Source: Amycolatopsis sp. WAC 01376 (GTDB lineage Bacteria; Actinomycetota; Actinomycetes; Mycobacteriales; Pseudonocardiaceae). Taken from it: DNA of 64,000 nucleotides. The position numbers and the translations under genes were made by a program. The notes below the pieces were generated by a model. It made no database searches. It was not told the DNA's origin and was given only the letters and a program-made list of their open reading frames with translations. The stretch covers positions 372,001-436,000 of the forward strand of contig NZ_QHKL01000002.1 in the NCBI RefSeq assembly GCF_003947415.1. The letters are read 5' to 3'. This document shows positions 32,650 through 41,563 of this stretch, piece after piece; within the stretch, counting starts at the first letter, position 1; every line of letters begins with the position of its first letter.

Positions 32650-33117
32650 TTATTCGCCTTCGATGACGTCGGGTTCGACGCCCAGGTAGCCCGCGACCTG
32701 TTCGACGAGGACGTCGTGGACGAGTTCCGCGAGTTCGGCGGGGTCTTTCGCGCGCGCTTCGAGGGGGCGGCGGTAGAGGACGATGCGGGCCCGCGTCGGG
32801 AGGCCGGCGCGGTCGACGCCGGCGGGCACGAGCCGCGACAGCGGGACGGCGCCGTCGTGCAACACGCCGTCCACTCCGGTCGGTGCGCCATCCGAGCGAA
32901 CTTCGGGGACGTCGTCGACGGCGACGTCGAGCTTCGTCAGCTCGTGCCGCCACCGCGCTTCGATCGGTTCGAGCGCGTCCAAAACCAGCGCGTCGAACCT
33001 TTCCGCCCTGCTAGCGGCGGCAGGAAGGGTCGACGGATACAGCGCTCCGCGCAGGCCCCGGCCGTGCCGGTCCCGGCGCATCCGCCGTCGCTGTCGGGAA
33101 TCACGAGCCGTCGCCAC
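32650..33117 (-). CDS. Zincin-like metallopeptidase-family protein lacking HExxH
   Basis: 155 residues from GTG at 33117; a TTG at 33147 would add 10. It matches the small zincin-like family found beside DUF3499 and manB in actinobacteria (position of mycobacterial Rv3259): FDALVLDALEPIEARW, RIVLYRRPLEARA and ELVHDVLVEQVAGYLGV. Where zincins have HExxH this protein reads HDVLVEQ, so zinc peptidase activity is doubtful. It ends at the convergent hairpin region. Confidence 0.72.
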   Translation of the reverse strand: MATARDSRQRRRMRRDRHGRGLRGALYPSTLPAAASRAERFDALVLDALEPIEARWRHELTKLDVAVDDVPEVRSDGAPTGVDGVLHDGAVPLSRLVPAGVDRAGLPTRARIVLYRRPLEARAKDPAELAELVHDVLVEQVAGYLGVEPDVIEGE

Positions 33118-33197
33118 GAACCGAAGGGTACGCGCTCGGCGAATCAAAGCGCGTGTCGCCGGTACGCCCGGCCCGCGACGCGCTATCGTTCTCGATC

Positions 33198-33551
33198 GTG
33201 CGGAGCGTACGAAAGTGTTCGCGAACGGGTTGTCTCGAACCCGCTGTCGCCACGCTCACGTATGCCTACAGCGATTCGACAGCCGTCGTGGGGCCACTGG
33301 CCACCGCGAGCGAACCGCACTCCTATGACCTCTGCGAAGCCCACGCCCTCCGGCTGACCGTGCCCAAGGGCTGGGAAGTCGTCCGGCACGAAGGGGCCTT
33401 CGCCGCTCCGGACCCGTCCGCCGACGAGCTGACCGCGCTGGCCGAGGCCGTGCGTGAAGCGGGCCGTTCCGACAAGCCCGCGCCCGAGCCCGAACCCGAG
33501 GGCCCCTCCGGCAGGCGCGGCCACCTGCGCGTCCTGCCCGGCCGAGCCTGA
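33198..33551 (+). CDS. DUF3499 family protein
   Basis: 117 residues from GTG at 33198. The N-terminal half has KCSRTGC and YDLCEAHALRLTVPKGWEVV, giving a C-x5-C...C-x2-H set that looks like a zinc site. The C-terminal 40 residues are acidic, Pro-rich and basic at the end (PAPEPEPEGPSGRRGHLRVL). It is in the position of mycobacterial Rv3258c between whiB2 and manB. Conserved in actinobacteria; function unknown. Divergent from the zincin-like gene, with about 80 bp between starts. Confidence 0.88.
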   Translation: MRSVRKCSRTGCLEPAVATLTYAYSDSTAVVGPLATASEPHSYDLCEAHALRLTVPKGWEVVRHEGAFAAPDPSADELTALAEAVREAGRSDKPAPEPEPEGPSGRRGHLRVLPGRA

Positions 33552-33623
33552 CGCGGGGGACCGCCGGTAGGCTTTCGAGCGCGCCAGAGGGCGTTGTAAC
33601 GAGACTATTGGCGGGGAGCAGGC

Positions 33624-34979
33624 GTGCCAGACCTTTCGGGCATCGTGAAGGCCTACGACATTCGCGGCGTGGTCGGTGAGCAGCTGGACGCGGCACTCGT
33701 CCGCGACCTCGGTTCGGCCTTCGCCCTGTTGATCAAACCCGAGTCGGACGCGATCGTCATCGGTCACGACATGCGCGACTCCTCGCCCGAGCTGTCCGCC
33801 GCCTTCTCCGACGGCGTGACCTCGCAGGGCCTCGACGTCGTGTCGATCGGCCTCGCCAGCACCGACCAGCTCTACTTCGCGTCCGGATCGCTCAACCTGC
33901 CGGGCGCCATGTTCACCGCCAGCCACAACCCGGCGCAGTACAACGGCATCAAGCTGTGCCGCTCCGGCGCCGCCCCGGTCGGGCAGGACTCCGGTCTCGC
34001 GGAGATCCGCGACACCGTCGAGCAGGGCGTGCCCGCCTTCGCAGGCCAGCGCGGTTCGGTGACCGAGAAGGACGTCCTCGCGGACTACGCGGCGTACCTG
34101 CGCAAACTCGTCGACCTGTCCGGCAGCCGCCCGCTGAAGGTCGTCGTCGACGCGGGCAACGGCATGGGCGGCCACACCGTCCCGACGGTCTTCGGGGGCC
34201 TGCCCATCGAGGTCGTGCCGATGTACTTCGAGCTCGACGGCAACTTCCCGAACCACGAGGCCAACCCGCTCGACCCGAAGAACATCGTCGACCTCCAGGC
34301 GAAGGTGCGCGAAGAAGGCGCCGACGCGGGTCTTGCCTTCGACGGCGACGCGGACCGCTGCTTCGTCGTCGACGAGCGCGGTGAGCCGGTGTCGCCGAGC
34401 GCCATCACCGCGCTGGTCGCGATCCGGGAGCTGGAGAAGGAGCCGGGCGGCACCATCATCCACAACCTGATCACGTCGAAGGGTGTCCCGGAGATCGTCG
34501 CCGAGCACGGCGGCAAACCGGTGCGCACCAGGGTCGGGCACTCGTTCATCAAGGCCGAGATGGCCAAGACCGGCGCGATCTTCGGCGGCGAGCACTCCGC
34601 CCACTACTACTTCCGCGACTTCTGGCGCGCCGACACCGGCATGCTGGCCGCGCTGCACGTCCTCGCCGCCCTCGGCGAGCAGACGGGACCGCTGTCCGAG
34701 CTGACCGCGGAGTACTCGCGCTACGCGGCCTCCGGTGAGATCAACTCGACGGTCGACGACCAGGTCGCGCGCATGATGGCGGTCAAGGACGCGTTCGGCG
34801 CCCGCGAAGGGGTCGAAATCGACGAACTGGACGGGCTCACCGTGCAGCTTCCCGGCGGCGGCTGGTTCAACCTGCGCCCGTCCAACACCGAGCCGCTGCT
34901 CCGCCTGAACGTCGAGGCCGCCGACGCCGAGGCCGTCCGGGCGCTGACCGAAGACGTATTGGCGATCGTCCGTGGGTAA
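33624..34979 (+). CDS. manB: Phosphomannomutase/phosphoglucomutase
   Basis: 451 residues, full length for the alpha-D-phosphohexomutase family. Catalytic phosphoserine loop TASHNPAQYNGIK with Ser100, metal loop DGDADR at 240-245, sugar-binding GEHSAHYYF, and phosphate-binding RPSNTEPLLRLN near the end. It converts mannose-6-P to mannose-1-P, the precursor of GDP-mannose for lipomannan, mannosyl phospholipids and glycoprotein mannosylation. GTG start. With manA downstream it forms the mannose activation cluster. Confidence 0.94.
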   Translation: MPDLSGIVKAYDIRGVVGEQLDAALVRDLGSAFALLIKPESDAIVIGHDMRDSSPELSAAFSDGVTSQGLDVVSIGLASTDQLYFASGSLNLPGAMFTASHNPAQYNGIKLCRSGAAPVGQDSGLAEIRDTVEQGVPAFAGQRGSVTEKDVLADYAAYLRKLVDLSGSRPLKVVVDAGNGMGGHTVPTVFGGLPIEVVPMYFELDGNFPNHEANPLDPKNIVDLQAKVREEGADAGLAFDGDADRCFVVDERGEPVSPSAITALVAIRELEKEPGGTIIHNLITSKGVPEIVAEHGGKPVRTRVGHSFIKAEMAKTGAIFGGEHSAHYYFRDFWRADTGMLAALHVLAALGEQTGPLSELTAEYSRYAASGEINSTVDDQVARMMAVKDAFGAREGVEIDELDGLTVQLPGGGWFNLRPSNTEPLLRLNVEAADAEAVRALTEDVLAIVRG

Positions 34980-35031
34980 CGAATGTGTCGTGAAAACACA
35001 CATCGAGACGTCCCACAGGTAGGGAGTAACC

Positions 35032-35253
35032 ATGGCCGTCACGTTCGACGCACAGTTGCTGGAGATCCTGGCCTGCCCGTCCCCTGATCACGCGCCGCTG
35101 CGGCCGGGGACGACGGCCGACCCGGAAGCCGACGCGCTGACCTGCACCGAGTGCGGTCGGGTGTATCCGGTCCGTGATGGAATCCCGGTACTGTTGCTGG
35201 ACGAAGCCACCGAGCCGACGACCCCGGATGGCGATCATGCCGACGGTCCCTGA
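35032..35253 (+). CDS. Trm112-family small zinc protein
   Basis: 73 residues: LLEILACPSPDHAPL with C15, then TCTECGRVYPVRDGIPVLLLDEA with C38 and C41, the Trm112/YcaR fold. In eukaryotes Trm112 activates methyltransferases; in bacteria its partner is mostly unknown. The site is conserved between manB and the SIS-domain gene in actinobacteria. AGGGAGTAACC precedes the ATG. The next gene's ATG lies inside this one. Confidence 0.9.
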   Translation: MAVTFDAQLLEILACPSPDHAPLRPGTTADPEADALTCTECGRVYPVRDGIPVLLLDEATEPTTPDGDHADGP

Positions 35254-36328
35254 CGATTCCCTGCTCGACGATCCCGCGAGGCTGGCCGAGGCCGACACCG
35301 CGGGGCTTCTCCGTGCCGCCGCGATGGCAGGCGCCCAGGTCCGGGCGACGGCCGAAGCCGCGGCCGAACTCGAGCTGAGCGATCGACTGGACGTCGGCCG
35401 CCCGCGCTCGCTCGTGCTGATCGACCGGCCGGGCGTCAGCCGGACGCTGACCCGGCTGATCGCCGCGCTCCTCGCCCCGTCGTGCCCGGTGCCGGTGGTC
35501 GTCGCCGAGGTGGTGCCGAGCTGGATCGGCGCGCTCGACGTCGTCTTCGCGCACACCGACGACGCCGGTGACCGCGAGCTGGCCGCGTCGCTGGAACGTG
35601 CCGCTCGGTTCGGGGCGACGGTCGTGCTGTCCGCGCCCGCGGAAGGCCCGGTGGCCGCCGCCGTCGCGGGCAAGGGGTTGCTGCTCGCGCCGAGGATCCC
35701 GGTTCCGCCGGAGATGGCCTTCCCGCGCGGTCTCGCGGCCGCCCTGCTGACCGCGAACGCGCTCGGCCTGCTCGTGGCCGACCTGGAGCAGCTCGCCGAC
35801 CACCTCGACGCGGAAGCAGAGAAGGACTACCTGTCCAGGGATTCGTTCGCGAACCCGGCCAAGGCGATGGCGCTGAAGATGGCCGACCGGCAGCCGCTGC
35901 TGTGGGGGCTGGACCCGGTCGCCGTCGCCCTCGGCGAGCACGCGGCCCACGCGTTCGCCGCGCACGCCGCCGTCGTCTGTGACGCGGAGGACTACCGCCA
36001 GGCGCTGGCCAGGCCCGCCTTGCGGCGGGCGGCGTTGTCCGGCGGCCGGGATCGCGATATCTTCGCGGACCCGGAGGAGGGGAACGGTTCGGCGCCGAGG
36101 GTGTTGCTCCTCTCGGTTCGGACGGGACCGGCCGCGGACGCGGCCCGTTATGAGGCGGAAGACCTGCTGCCCGGTGCGGATGTGATCGCCCCGGCCGAAG
36201 AGATCGAAACGGACGAGATCGTGCGTGCGGCCGTTCTCGCGCTGCGTTTCGAGCTGGCCGCGGTCTATCTGGGGCTGGCCGTCGGCAGCATCGGCGGCGC
36301 CGGGAGGTACACGCCCGCAACGGCGTGA
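35228..36328 (+). CDS. SIS-domain protein (phosphoglucose/phosphomannose isomerase-like)
   Basis: 366 residues from ATG at 35228, overlapping the Trm112 gene by 26 bp; ATG at 35237 is an alternative. It corresponds to the Rv3256c-type protein between manB and manA. A sugar-isomerase (SIS) fold in the first half (RPRSLVLIDRPGVSRTLTRL, PVPVVVAEVVPSWIGALDVV, TVVLSAPAEGPVAAAVA) precedes a PGI/PMI-type C-terminus (ALRFELAAVYLGLAVGS). Catalytic Glu/His residues typical of PGI/PMI are not obvious, so it may be regulatory. Confidence 0.82.
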   Translation: MAIMPTVPDDSLLDDPARLAEADTAGLLRAAAMAGAQVRATAEAAAELELSDRLDVGRPRSLVLIDRPGVSRTLTRLIAALLAPSCPVPVVVAEVVPSWIGALDVVFAHTDDAGDRELAASLERAARFGATVVLSAPAEGPVAAAVAGKGLLLAPRIPVPPEMAFPRGLAAALLTANALGLLVADLEQLADHLDAEAEKDYLSRDSFANPAKAMALKMADRQPLLWGLDPVAVALGEHAAHAFAAHAAVVCDAEDYRQALARPALRRAALSGGRDRDIFADPEEGNGSAPRVLLLSVRTGPAADAARYEAEDLLPGADVIAPAEEIETDEIVRAAVLALRFELAAVYLGLAVGSIGGAGRYTPATA

Positions 36329-36388
36329 GTCCCGAGCGCGACGTAAGCAATGAGGGCCGGCACCACCCGTGCCCGGCGAGGAGTTGAG

Positions 36389-37648
36389 GTGACAGTGGAG
36401 CTGCTGCGCAATGCCGTGCGGCCCTACGCGTGGGGATCGAGAACGACGATCCCCGAGCTGCTGGGGCGTCCGGTGCCGGCGCCGCATCCGGAGGCGGAGC
36501 TGTGGATGGGCGCCCACCCCGGTGACCCGTCCCACGTCATCGGCCCGGACGGCACCGAGCGGAGCCTGCTGGAACTCGTCGAAGCCGATCCGGTCGGCCA
36601 GCTCGGCACGACCTGCGCCGAACGCTGGGGCGGCAGGCTGCCGTTCCTGCTGAAGATCCTCGCCGCCGAAGAGCCGCTTTCGATGCAGGCACACCCGTCG
36701 GCCGCGCAGGCGGCGGAGGGGTACGCGCGCGAGGAGTCGGCGGGGATCCCGCGCGACGCCTCGAACCGCAACTACCCGGATCCGACGGCGAAACCGGAAC
36801 TCGTCTGCGCGCTGACCGAGTTCCACGCGCTGGCGGGCTTCCGTGACCCGGAACGCACGATGTCGCTGCTGAAGGCGATCGAAACACCCGGGCTGGCGAA
36901 GTACGCGGTGCTGCTGGAGGCCCAGCCGGATCCGGCCGGGCTGCGCGCGCTGTTCACCACCTGGATCACGCTGCCGCAGGCCGCGCTCGACGAACTGCTG
37001 CCCGAAGTCCTCGATTCGTGTGTGAAGCACGTCCAGGGGCACGGCGAGTTCGACGTCGAATGCCGGACCATCCTCGAACTCGGCGAAGCGCATCCGCGGG
37101 ACGCGGGGGTGCTCGCGGCGCTGCTGCTCAACCGGCTCACCCTCAGCGCGGGCGAGGCGATCTACCTGCCCGCCGGCAACCTGCACCTGTATCTGCACGG
37201 CACCGCCGTCGAGATCCTGGCGAACTCGGACAACATCCTGCGCTGCGGACTGACCCCCAAGCACGTCGACGTGCCGGAGCTGCTCCGCGTCGTCGACTTC
37301 GCGTGCGGGGAGATGCCGGTTCAGAGCGGCAGCGCCGATGGGCCCTCGGCGGGAAAGACCGCCTCGGACCGGCGCCTGTCGGTGTACCGCACCGACGCGC
37401 CGGAGTTCGAGCTGTCGCGGATCGAATGGGAGGCCGGGGACGGCGGCGAGGTCGCCGTCCACGACGTCGGCCCGCAGATCCTGCTGTGCACCGCCGGTGG
37501 CCTGCAGGTCACGGCCGACGACGGCGAACAGGTCGAGCTCCGCCGCGGCCAGTCGGTCTGGCTCCCGGCCGCCGACCCCGCCGTCCGTGTGCGGCCGCTT
37601 TCCGCTGAGCGCACCCAGGTGTTTCGCGCCACCGCCGGCACCTGCTGA
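36389..37648 (+). CDS. manA: Mannose-6-phosphate isomerase, class I
   Basis: 419 residues from GTG at 36389, with GAGGAG 6 bases upstream. Type I cupin isomerase: RPYAWGSRTTIPELLG, zinc site residues in MQAHPSAAQAAEGYA, NYPDPTAKPELVCAL, and the C-terminal signature IYLPAGNLHLYLHGTAVEIL with NSDNILRCGLTPKHVD. It interconverts fructose-6-P and mannose-6-P and so feeds ManB. Sixty bases separate it from the SIS gene, in the same direction. A family 1 repeat hairpin follows 5 bases after the stop. Confidence 0.94.
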   Translation: MTVELLRNAVRPYAWGSRTTIPELLGRPVPAPHPEAELWMGAHPGDPSHVIGPDGTERSLLELVEADPVGQLGTTCAERWGGRLPFLLKILAAEEPLSMQAHPSAAQAAEGYAREESAGIPRDASNRNYPDPTAKPELVCALTEFHALAGFRDPERTMSLLKAIETPGLAKYAVLLEAQPDPAGLRALFTTWITLPQAALDELLPEVLDSCVKHVQGHGEFDVECRTILELGEAHPRDAGVLAALLLNRLTLSAGEAIYLPAGNLHLYLHGTAVEILANSDNILRCGLTPKHVDVPELLRVVDFACGEMPVQSGSADGPSAGKTASDRRLSVYRTDAPEFELSRIEWEAGDGGEVAVHDVGPQILLCTAGGLQVTADDGEQVELRRGQSVWLPAADPAVRVRPLSAERTQVFRATAGTC

Positions 37649-37653
37649 TTCCT

Positions 37654-37717
37654 CGCATTTAGTCCTCTGGATGCGGTACTTGCACACGCAAGGACCGCAT
37701 CCAGAGGACTAAATGCG
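37654..37717. repeat. Dispersed repeat family 1, complete hairpin copy
   Basis: A 24-bp perfect inverted repeat (37654-37677 and 37694-37717). The arm starts CGCATTTAGTCCTCTGGATG, and an inner CTTGC/GCAAG stem continues it. It closely matches the copies at 7073-7167 and 52474-52532 and ends with the GGACTAAATGCGGAG seen in worn form near trpS. It lies directly behind manA. Confidence 0.85.
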
Positions 37718-37837
37718 GAGTCGCTTGGCCGAAGTGTGTGCGTTCCGTGTGGCGGCTTCCGCAACTATCGCCCGAAGGGGTGACCCGGCGCTTGGCGTCG
37801 GCTCGTCCCGGATGTCGATAGCCAAGGAGCAGCAGTA

Positions 37838-38347
37838 GTGACTTCCCATCCCGACGCGGCGAGCGGACGCGCTTACCGGGTGCCGGTTTCCGCGCGCCCC
37901 ACCGCTCTGCTCGCCACGCTCGGACTCGCCGTCGTGACCGCGCTCGTCCCGGTCGTCGACCTGGTGCTTCCGTTGCCGAGCGGCCAAGACCTGGCCGGTT
38001 CGGCGCAGGCGCTGGCGGGATTCGCCGGCGACGCGATCGAGTCGATCAAAGCCGCGGGCTCCGGCCTGCACGGCCTCGCCGCCGGCGCGGAGAGCAGGCT
38101 GAACCTCCCGCTGGTCGTGCTCGTCTCGCTCGGCGCGCAGGTCCTGCTCACCGCCGCGCTGGTGGTGACGGGCACCCAGCCCGTCCGCGTGATGCTGACC
38201 GTCGCCGGGCTGATCAACGTGTTCGCGGTCGCGCGACTCGGGCCCGCCTCGGCGCCGGTGTGGGACGCCGCGGCCAACGGGGTGCTGGTGATCGCGCTGG
38301 CCTGGTTCTCCGCCGGACGGCGTGAACCACGGCTCGCCGCTCTGTGA
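37838..38347 (+). CDS. Hypothetical membrane protein
   Basis: 169 residues from GTG at 37838, with AAGGAG upstream. Three or four hydrophobic segments: about 22-45, 85-107, 111-130 and 137-155. An Ala/Gly-rich loop lies between the first two (GQDLAGSAQALAGFAGDAIE). No family is recognised. It stands alone between manA and the BTAD regulator, convergent with the latter. Confidence 0.68.
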   Translation: MTSHPDAASGRAYRVPVSARPTALLATLGLAVVTALVPVVDLVLPLPSGQDLAGSAQALAGFAGDAIESIKAAGSGLHGLAAGAESRLNLPLVVLVSLGAQVLLTAALVVTGTQPVRVMLTVAGLINVFAVARLGPASAPVWDAAANGVLVIALAWFSAGRREPRLAAL

Positions 38348-38420
38348 CCGGACTGATGGTGATTGCGGACCGATGATGATTTCCGGGTGGTGCCCGTCTG
38401 AGGGGTCGGGCACCGCTCGG

Positions 38421-41420
38421 TCAGGCCGGGGCGGGTTCGGTGAGCGACAACAGCAACCGGACGAGGGTCGAAGCGTTGGCGTCGTGGGGGACTTCCAATC
38501 GCTTCGCCTCTTCGCCCGCCGCCTCGGCCGCTTCTGTTTCCCCGACGGCCTCGTACGCCCTGCGCAGCACGTGCAGGGTGAGGCCGGTCGCGGGTTTCCC
38601 GCCCATGGCACGGAATTCGTCGAGACAGCGGCGCAGCACGGGGATCGCGCGATCGGCCCGGCCGTCGCCGATCCAGCTCGCGGCGATCGCCCGCGTACAG
38701 GAAAGCTCCCTCGGCCGTTCTTCGAGCGCTCCGGCCAGCCGCCGCGCGTTTTCGTAGGCCTTCACCGCGCCGTCACGCCGTCCGGCGCCCGCGAGGATCG
38801 CGCCCTGGGTGCGCAACGACTTCGCCAGTGCCGATTTCGCCGTCGTCCGCCGCAGGACCCGGACCGATTCCTCGATCGTCTCCAAGGCCTCCTCCGGGCG
38901 CCCGTCGAGCATCAGCGACCACGAAAGTCCTTGCAGGGCAACACCGAGCTGGCGCTCGTCACCGCTTTCGCGCGCCTGGGCGAGGATCCGGCGATCGATC
39001 TCCAACGCTTCGGAGATCTTGCCCAGTCTGTGCAGCGCGGCGGATTCCGCTCGCCGCGCGTGGGTTCCGGAATCCTCCACAGTGGACAGTTCGCGGGCCT
39101 GGGTCGCGGCGTGCAGCGATTCCCCGGCCCGGCCGAGCCCGACCAGGCTGTGCGCCAGATTGGTCTCCACCCACGCCTGCGTGGCCAGATCGCCCAGCTC
39201 CGCCAATTCCTTCGAACATTCGCGATAGCCCTCGACGGCGCGTTCGTACTCGCCGCGAACATGCAGCAGCACCGCCAAATTCGCCTCGGCGATGACCATG
39301 ATGTGCCGGTCGTCCGCCTCGCGGGCGGCGTCGCGCAACGTCTCGTACGCCGTCCGCATATCGGTGTAGTGGCTGTGCAAGTACAGGTACGCGCTCAGTC
39401 TTTCCAGTATCCGCAACGCTTTCCGCCGCCAGCCGACGGCGCACAGCGACGAGACGGCGGCGACCAGGTTGGCCCGCTCCACCGAGAACCAGGTGCCGGG
39501 ATCACGCAGCAGCCGCTCGACCACTTCGCCTGCCAGGGGTTGCACGGGGACATCGTGATCCGACAACGGCATCGGCACCGTCCTCGGCAGGCGGCGGGCC
39601 GCCGTGTCGGCGAGGCACAACGCCGCGTCCGACACCTTCGCGACGGTGGCCACCCGCTCGGCGCGGGTCTCCAGTTCCCTGCCGAGTTCCGTGGCGAACA
39701 CCCGCACCAGGTCGTGCACGCGGAACCGCTGCTCACCCGTCGGATCGAGACCGGTGGCTTCGAGCAGGCTGGCCTCGACGAGTTCGTCGATGGCCTCGTC
39801 CGAGCCTTCATCATCGATCAGGGCCGACACCGCCCACGCGGGCAGGTCGAGGGTGCGGCAGCGGCCGATCAACCGGAAGGCGCGCCGCGCCGCCGGGCTC
39901 AGCGCCTGATAGCTCAACGCGATGCTGCCGCGCACCTGGAGATCGCTGACCTGGAGCTCGTCGAGGCGCGAGACCTCGTCTTCCAGCTTCCCGGCGAGCT
40001 TCCCGAGCGCCAGCCCCGGCCGCATGGCGAGCCTGCTGCCGGCGATCCGCAGCGCCAGCGGGAGATTGCCGCAGGCCTTGGCGATCCGCTCCGCGTCCGC
40101 GGCTTCGGCGCCCACGCGGTCCGGCCCGGCCAGCCGTGCCAGCAGGGCCATCGCCTCGGCGCCGGACAGCGGTGCGAGGTGGAGGCGATCCGCCCCGGCG
40201 AGCCCGGAAAGCCGCCGCCTGCTGGTGATCAGGACGGCGCTGCCCGGCGTTCCCGGCAGCAGGGCGCGGACCTGATCGGGACTCGCGGCGTCGTCGAGCA
40301 CCACGAGGACCCGCCGATCGGCGAGGCGGCCGCGATACACCGCCGCCCTGGCGTCGACGTCGTCCGGGATGGCCGGGCCGGTGACGCCCAGCGCGCGCAA
40401 CAGGTCGCCGAGGACGGTGGCGAGGTCGCGAGGGCTGGAGGCGCCGGCCAGCGGGACGAACAGTTGCCCGTCCGGAAAGGACCGGCGGAGCCTGTGCGCG
40501 GTGCTGACCGCGAGGGTGGACTTGCCCGCGCCGGGCTGGCCGGTGATCACCGCGACGGGGACTCCCGCGCCATCGCCGAGCAACCCGGAAAGTTTCGCGA
40601 TCTCGTCTTCGCGGCCCGCGAGATCCGCGATGTCCGGCGGCAGCTGGCAGATCGGGAAGACCGGCGCCGGCTTGGCCGAGGGCACCGGATCCTCACCGCG
40701 CAACACGGCGGCGTGCACGCGGCGGACCTCGGCGCCGGGTTCCACGCCGAGCTCCTCGACGAGGGTGGCACGCAGATCGCGGTGGACGGCCAGCGAATCG
40801 GCCTGCCGCCCGGCGCGGTGCAACGCGATCATCAGCTGCGCGGCCAGCCGCTCGCGCAGGGGATGTTCGGTGATCATCGCCTGGAGTTCGCCGGTGAGCT
40901 CGCCGTGCCTGCCGTCGGACAGTTCGGCGTCGACACAGTCTTCGAAGGCGGCGAGCCGTTCCGACTCGAGCCGGGCGACGTCCGCGTCGAGCCGGGGGAT
41001 GTGCAGTCCGGACAGGACCGGTCCGCGCCATTCCGCCAGCGCCCGGCGGTAGTGCCCCGCGGCCGCCGCCGGATCGCCGGCCCGCGCCGCGGCCTTCCCG
41101 TCGTCGGCGGCTTCGCGGAAGGACAGCAGATCGAGGTCGCCGGGCTCGACCATCAGCCGGTAACCGTGTGGATCCCGCTCGATCTCCAGCCCCTCGAAGC
41201 GGGCCCGCAGACGGGAGACGTACGTGTGCAGATTCGAGGAGTACGACTTCGGCGGCGTCTCCGGCCAGAGGGTCTCGACCAGGGCGTCGACCGGGACCGG
41301 CGAGTTCGCGTTCAGCAGCAGGACGGCCAGCAGGGCACGCTGATGATCGCCGCGCGGCGTCGTCCGCCGCCCGGATGGGCTCTCGATCGTCAACGGTCCG
41401 AGCACGCCGAATCGCGGCAC
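38421..41420 (-). CDS. AfsR/BTAD-family regulator with NB-ARC ATPase and TPR repeats
   Basis: About 999 residues from GTG at 41420 (TGGGAGG upstream); ATG at 41438 is possible. Order: OmpR-like winged helix (FGVLGPLTIESPSGRRTTPR, YSSNLHTYVSRLRARFEG), BTAD (to about 250, ending VHRDLRATLVEELGVEPGA), NB-ARC ATPase (Walker A ITGQPGAGKSTLA, Walker B RVLVVLDDA), and C-terminal TPR-like repeats. Such proteins activate secondary metabolism or development genes in actinomycetes. No biosynthetic cluster is adjacent, so the target is unknown. It stands alone, divergent from a CDF transporter. Confidence 0.88.
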   Translation of the reverse strand: MPRFGVLGPLTIESPSGRRTTPRGDHQRALLAVLLLNANSPVPVDALVETLWPETPPKSYSSNLHTYVSRLRARFEGLEIERDPHGYRLMVEPGDLDLLSFREAADDGKAAARAGDPAAAAGHYRRALAEWRGPVLSGLHIPRLDADVARLESERLAAFEDCVDAELSDGRHGELTGELQAMITEHPLRERLAAQLMIALHRAGRQADSLAVHRDLRATLVEELGVEPGAEVRRVHAAVLRGEDPVPSAKPAPVFPICQLPPDIADLAGREDEIAKLSGLLGDGAGVPVAVITGQPGAGKSTLAVSTAHRLRRSFPDGQLFVPLAGASSPRDLATVLGDLLRALGVTGPAIPDDVDARAAVYRGRLADRRVLVVLDDAASPDQVRALLPGTPGSAVLITSRRRLSGLAGADRLHLAPLSGAEAMALLARLAGPDRVGAEAADAERIAKACGNLPLALRIAGSRLAMRPGLALGKLAGKLEDEVSRLDELQVSDLQVRGSIALSYQALSPAARRAFRLIGRCRTLDLPAWAVSALIDDEGSDEAIDELVEASLLEATGLDPTGEQRFRVHDLVRVFATELGRELETRAERVATVAKVSDAALCLADTAARRLPRTVPMPLSDHDVPVQPLAGEVVERLLRDPGTWFSVERANLVAAVSSLCAVGWRRKALRILERLSAYLYLHSHYTDMRTAYETLRDAAREADDRHIMVIAEANLAVLLHVRGEYERAVEGYRECSKELAELGDLATQAWVETNLAHSLVGLGRAGESLHAATQARELSTVEDSGTHARRAESAALHRLGKISEALEIDRRILAQARESGDERQLGVALQGLSWSLMLDGRPEEALETIEESVRVLRRTTAKSALAKSLRTQGAILAGAGRRDGAVKAYENARRLAGALEERPRELSCTRAIAASWIGDGRADRAIPVLRRCLDEFRAMGGKPATGLTLHVLRRAYEAVGETEAAEAAGEEAKRLEVPHDANASTLVRLLLSLTEPAPA

Positions 41421-41563
41421 GGGCACCTCCCAGGTCATGAGAGGGGCGACACTAGCGAGGGGGCCCGACAATTCTGTGACCTGTCCCGCCCGGCGCGTAC
41501 GGGCTCATCTGCACTGCTAGCCTTCGAACCCGGCATATCGGGACACCATCCGGGGAGTTGCAC

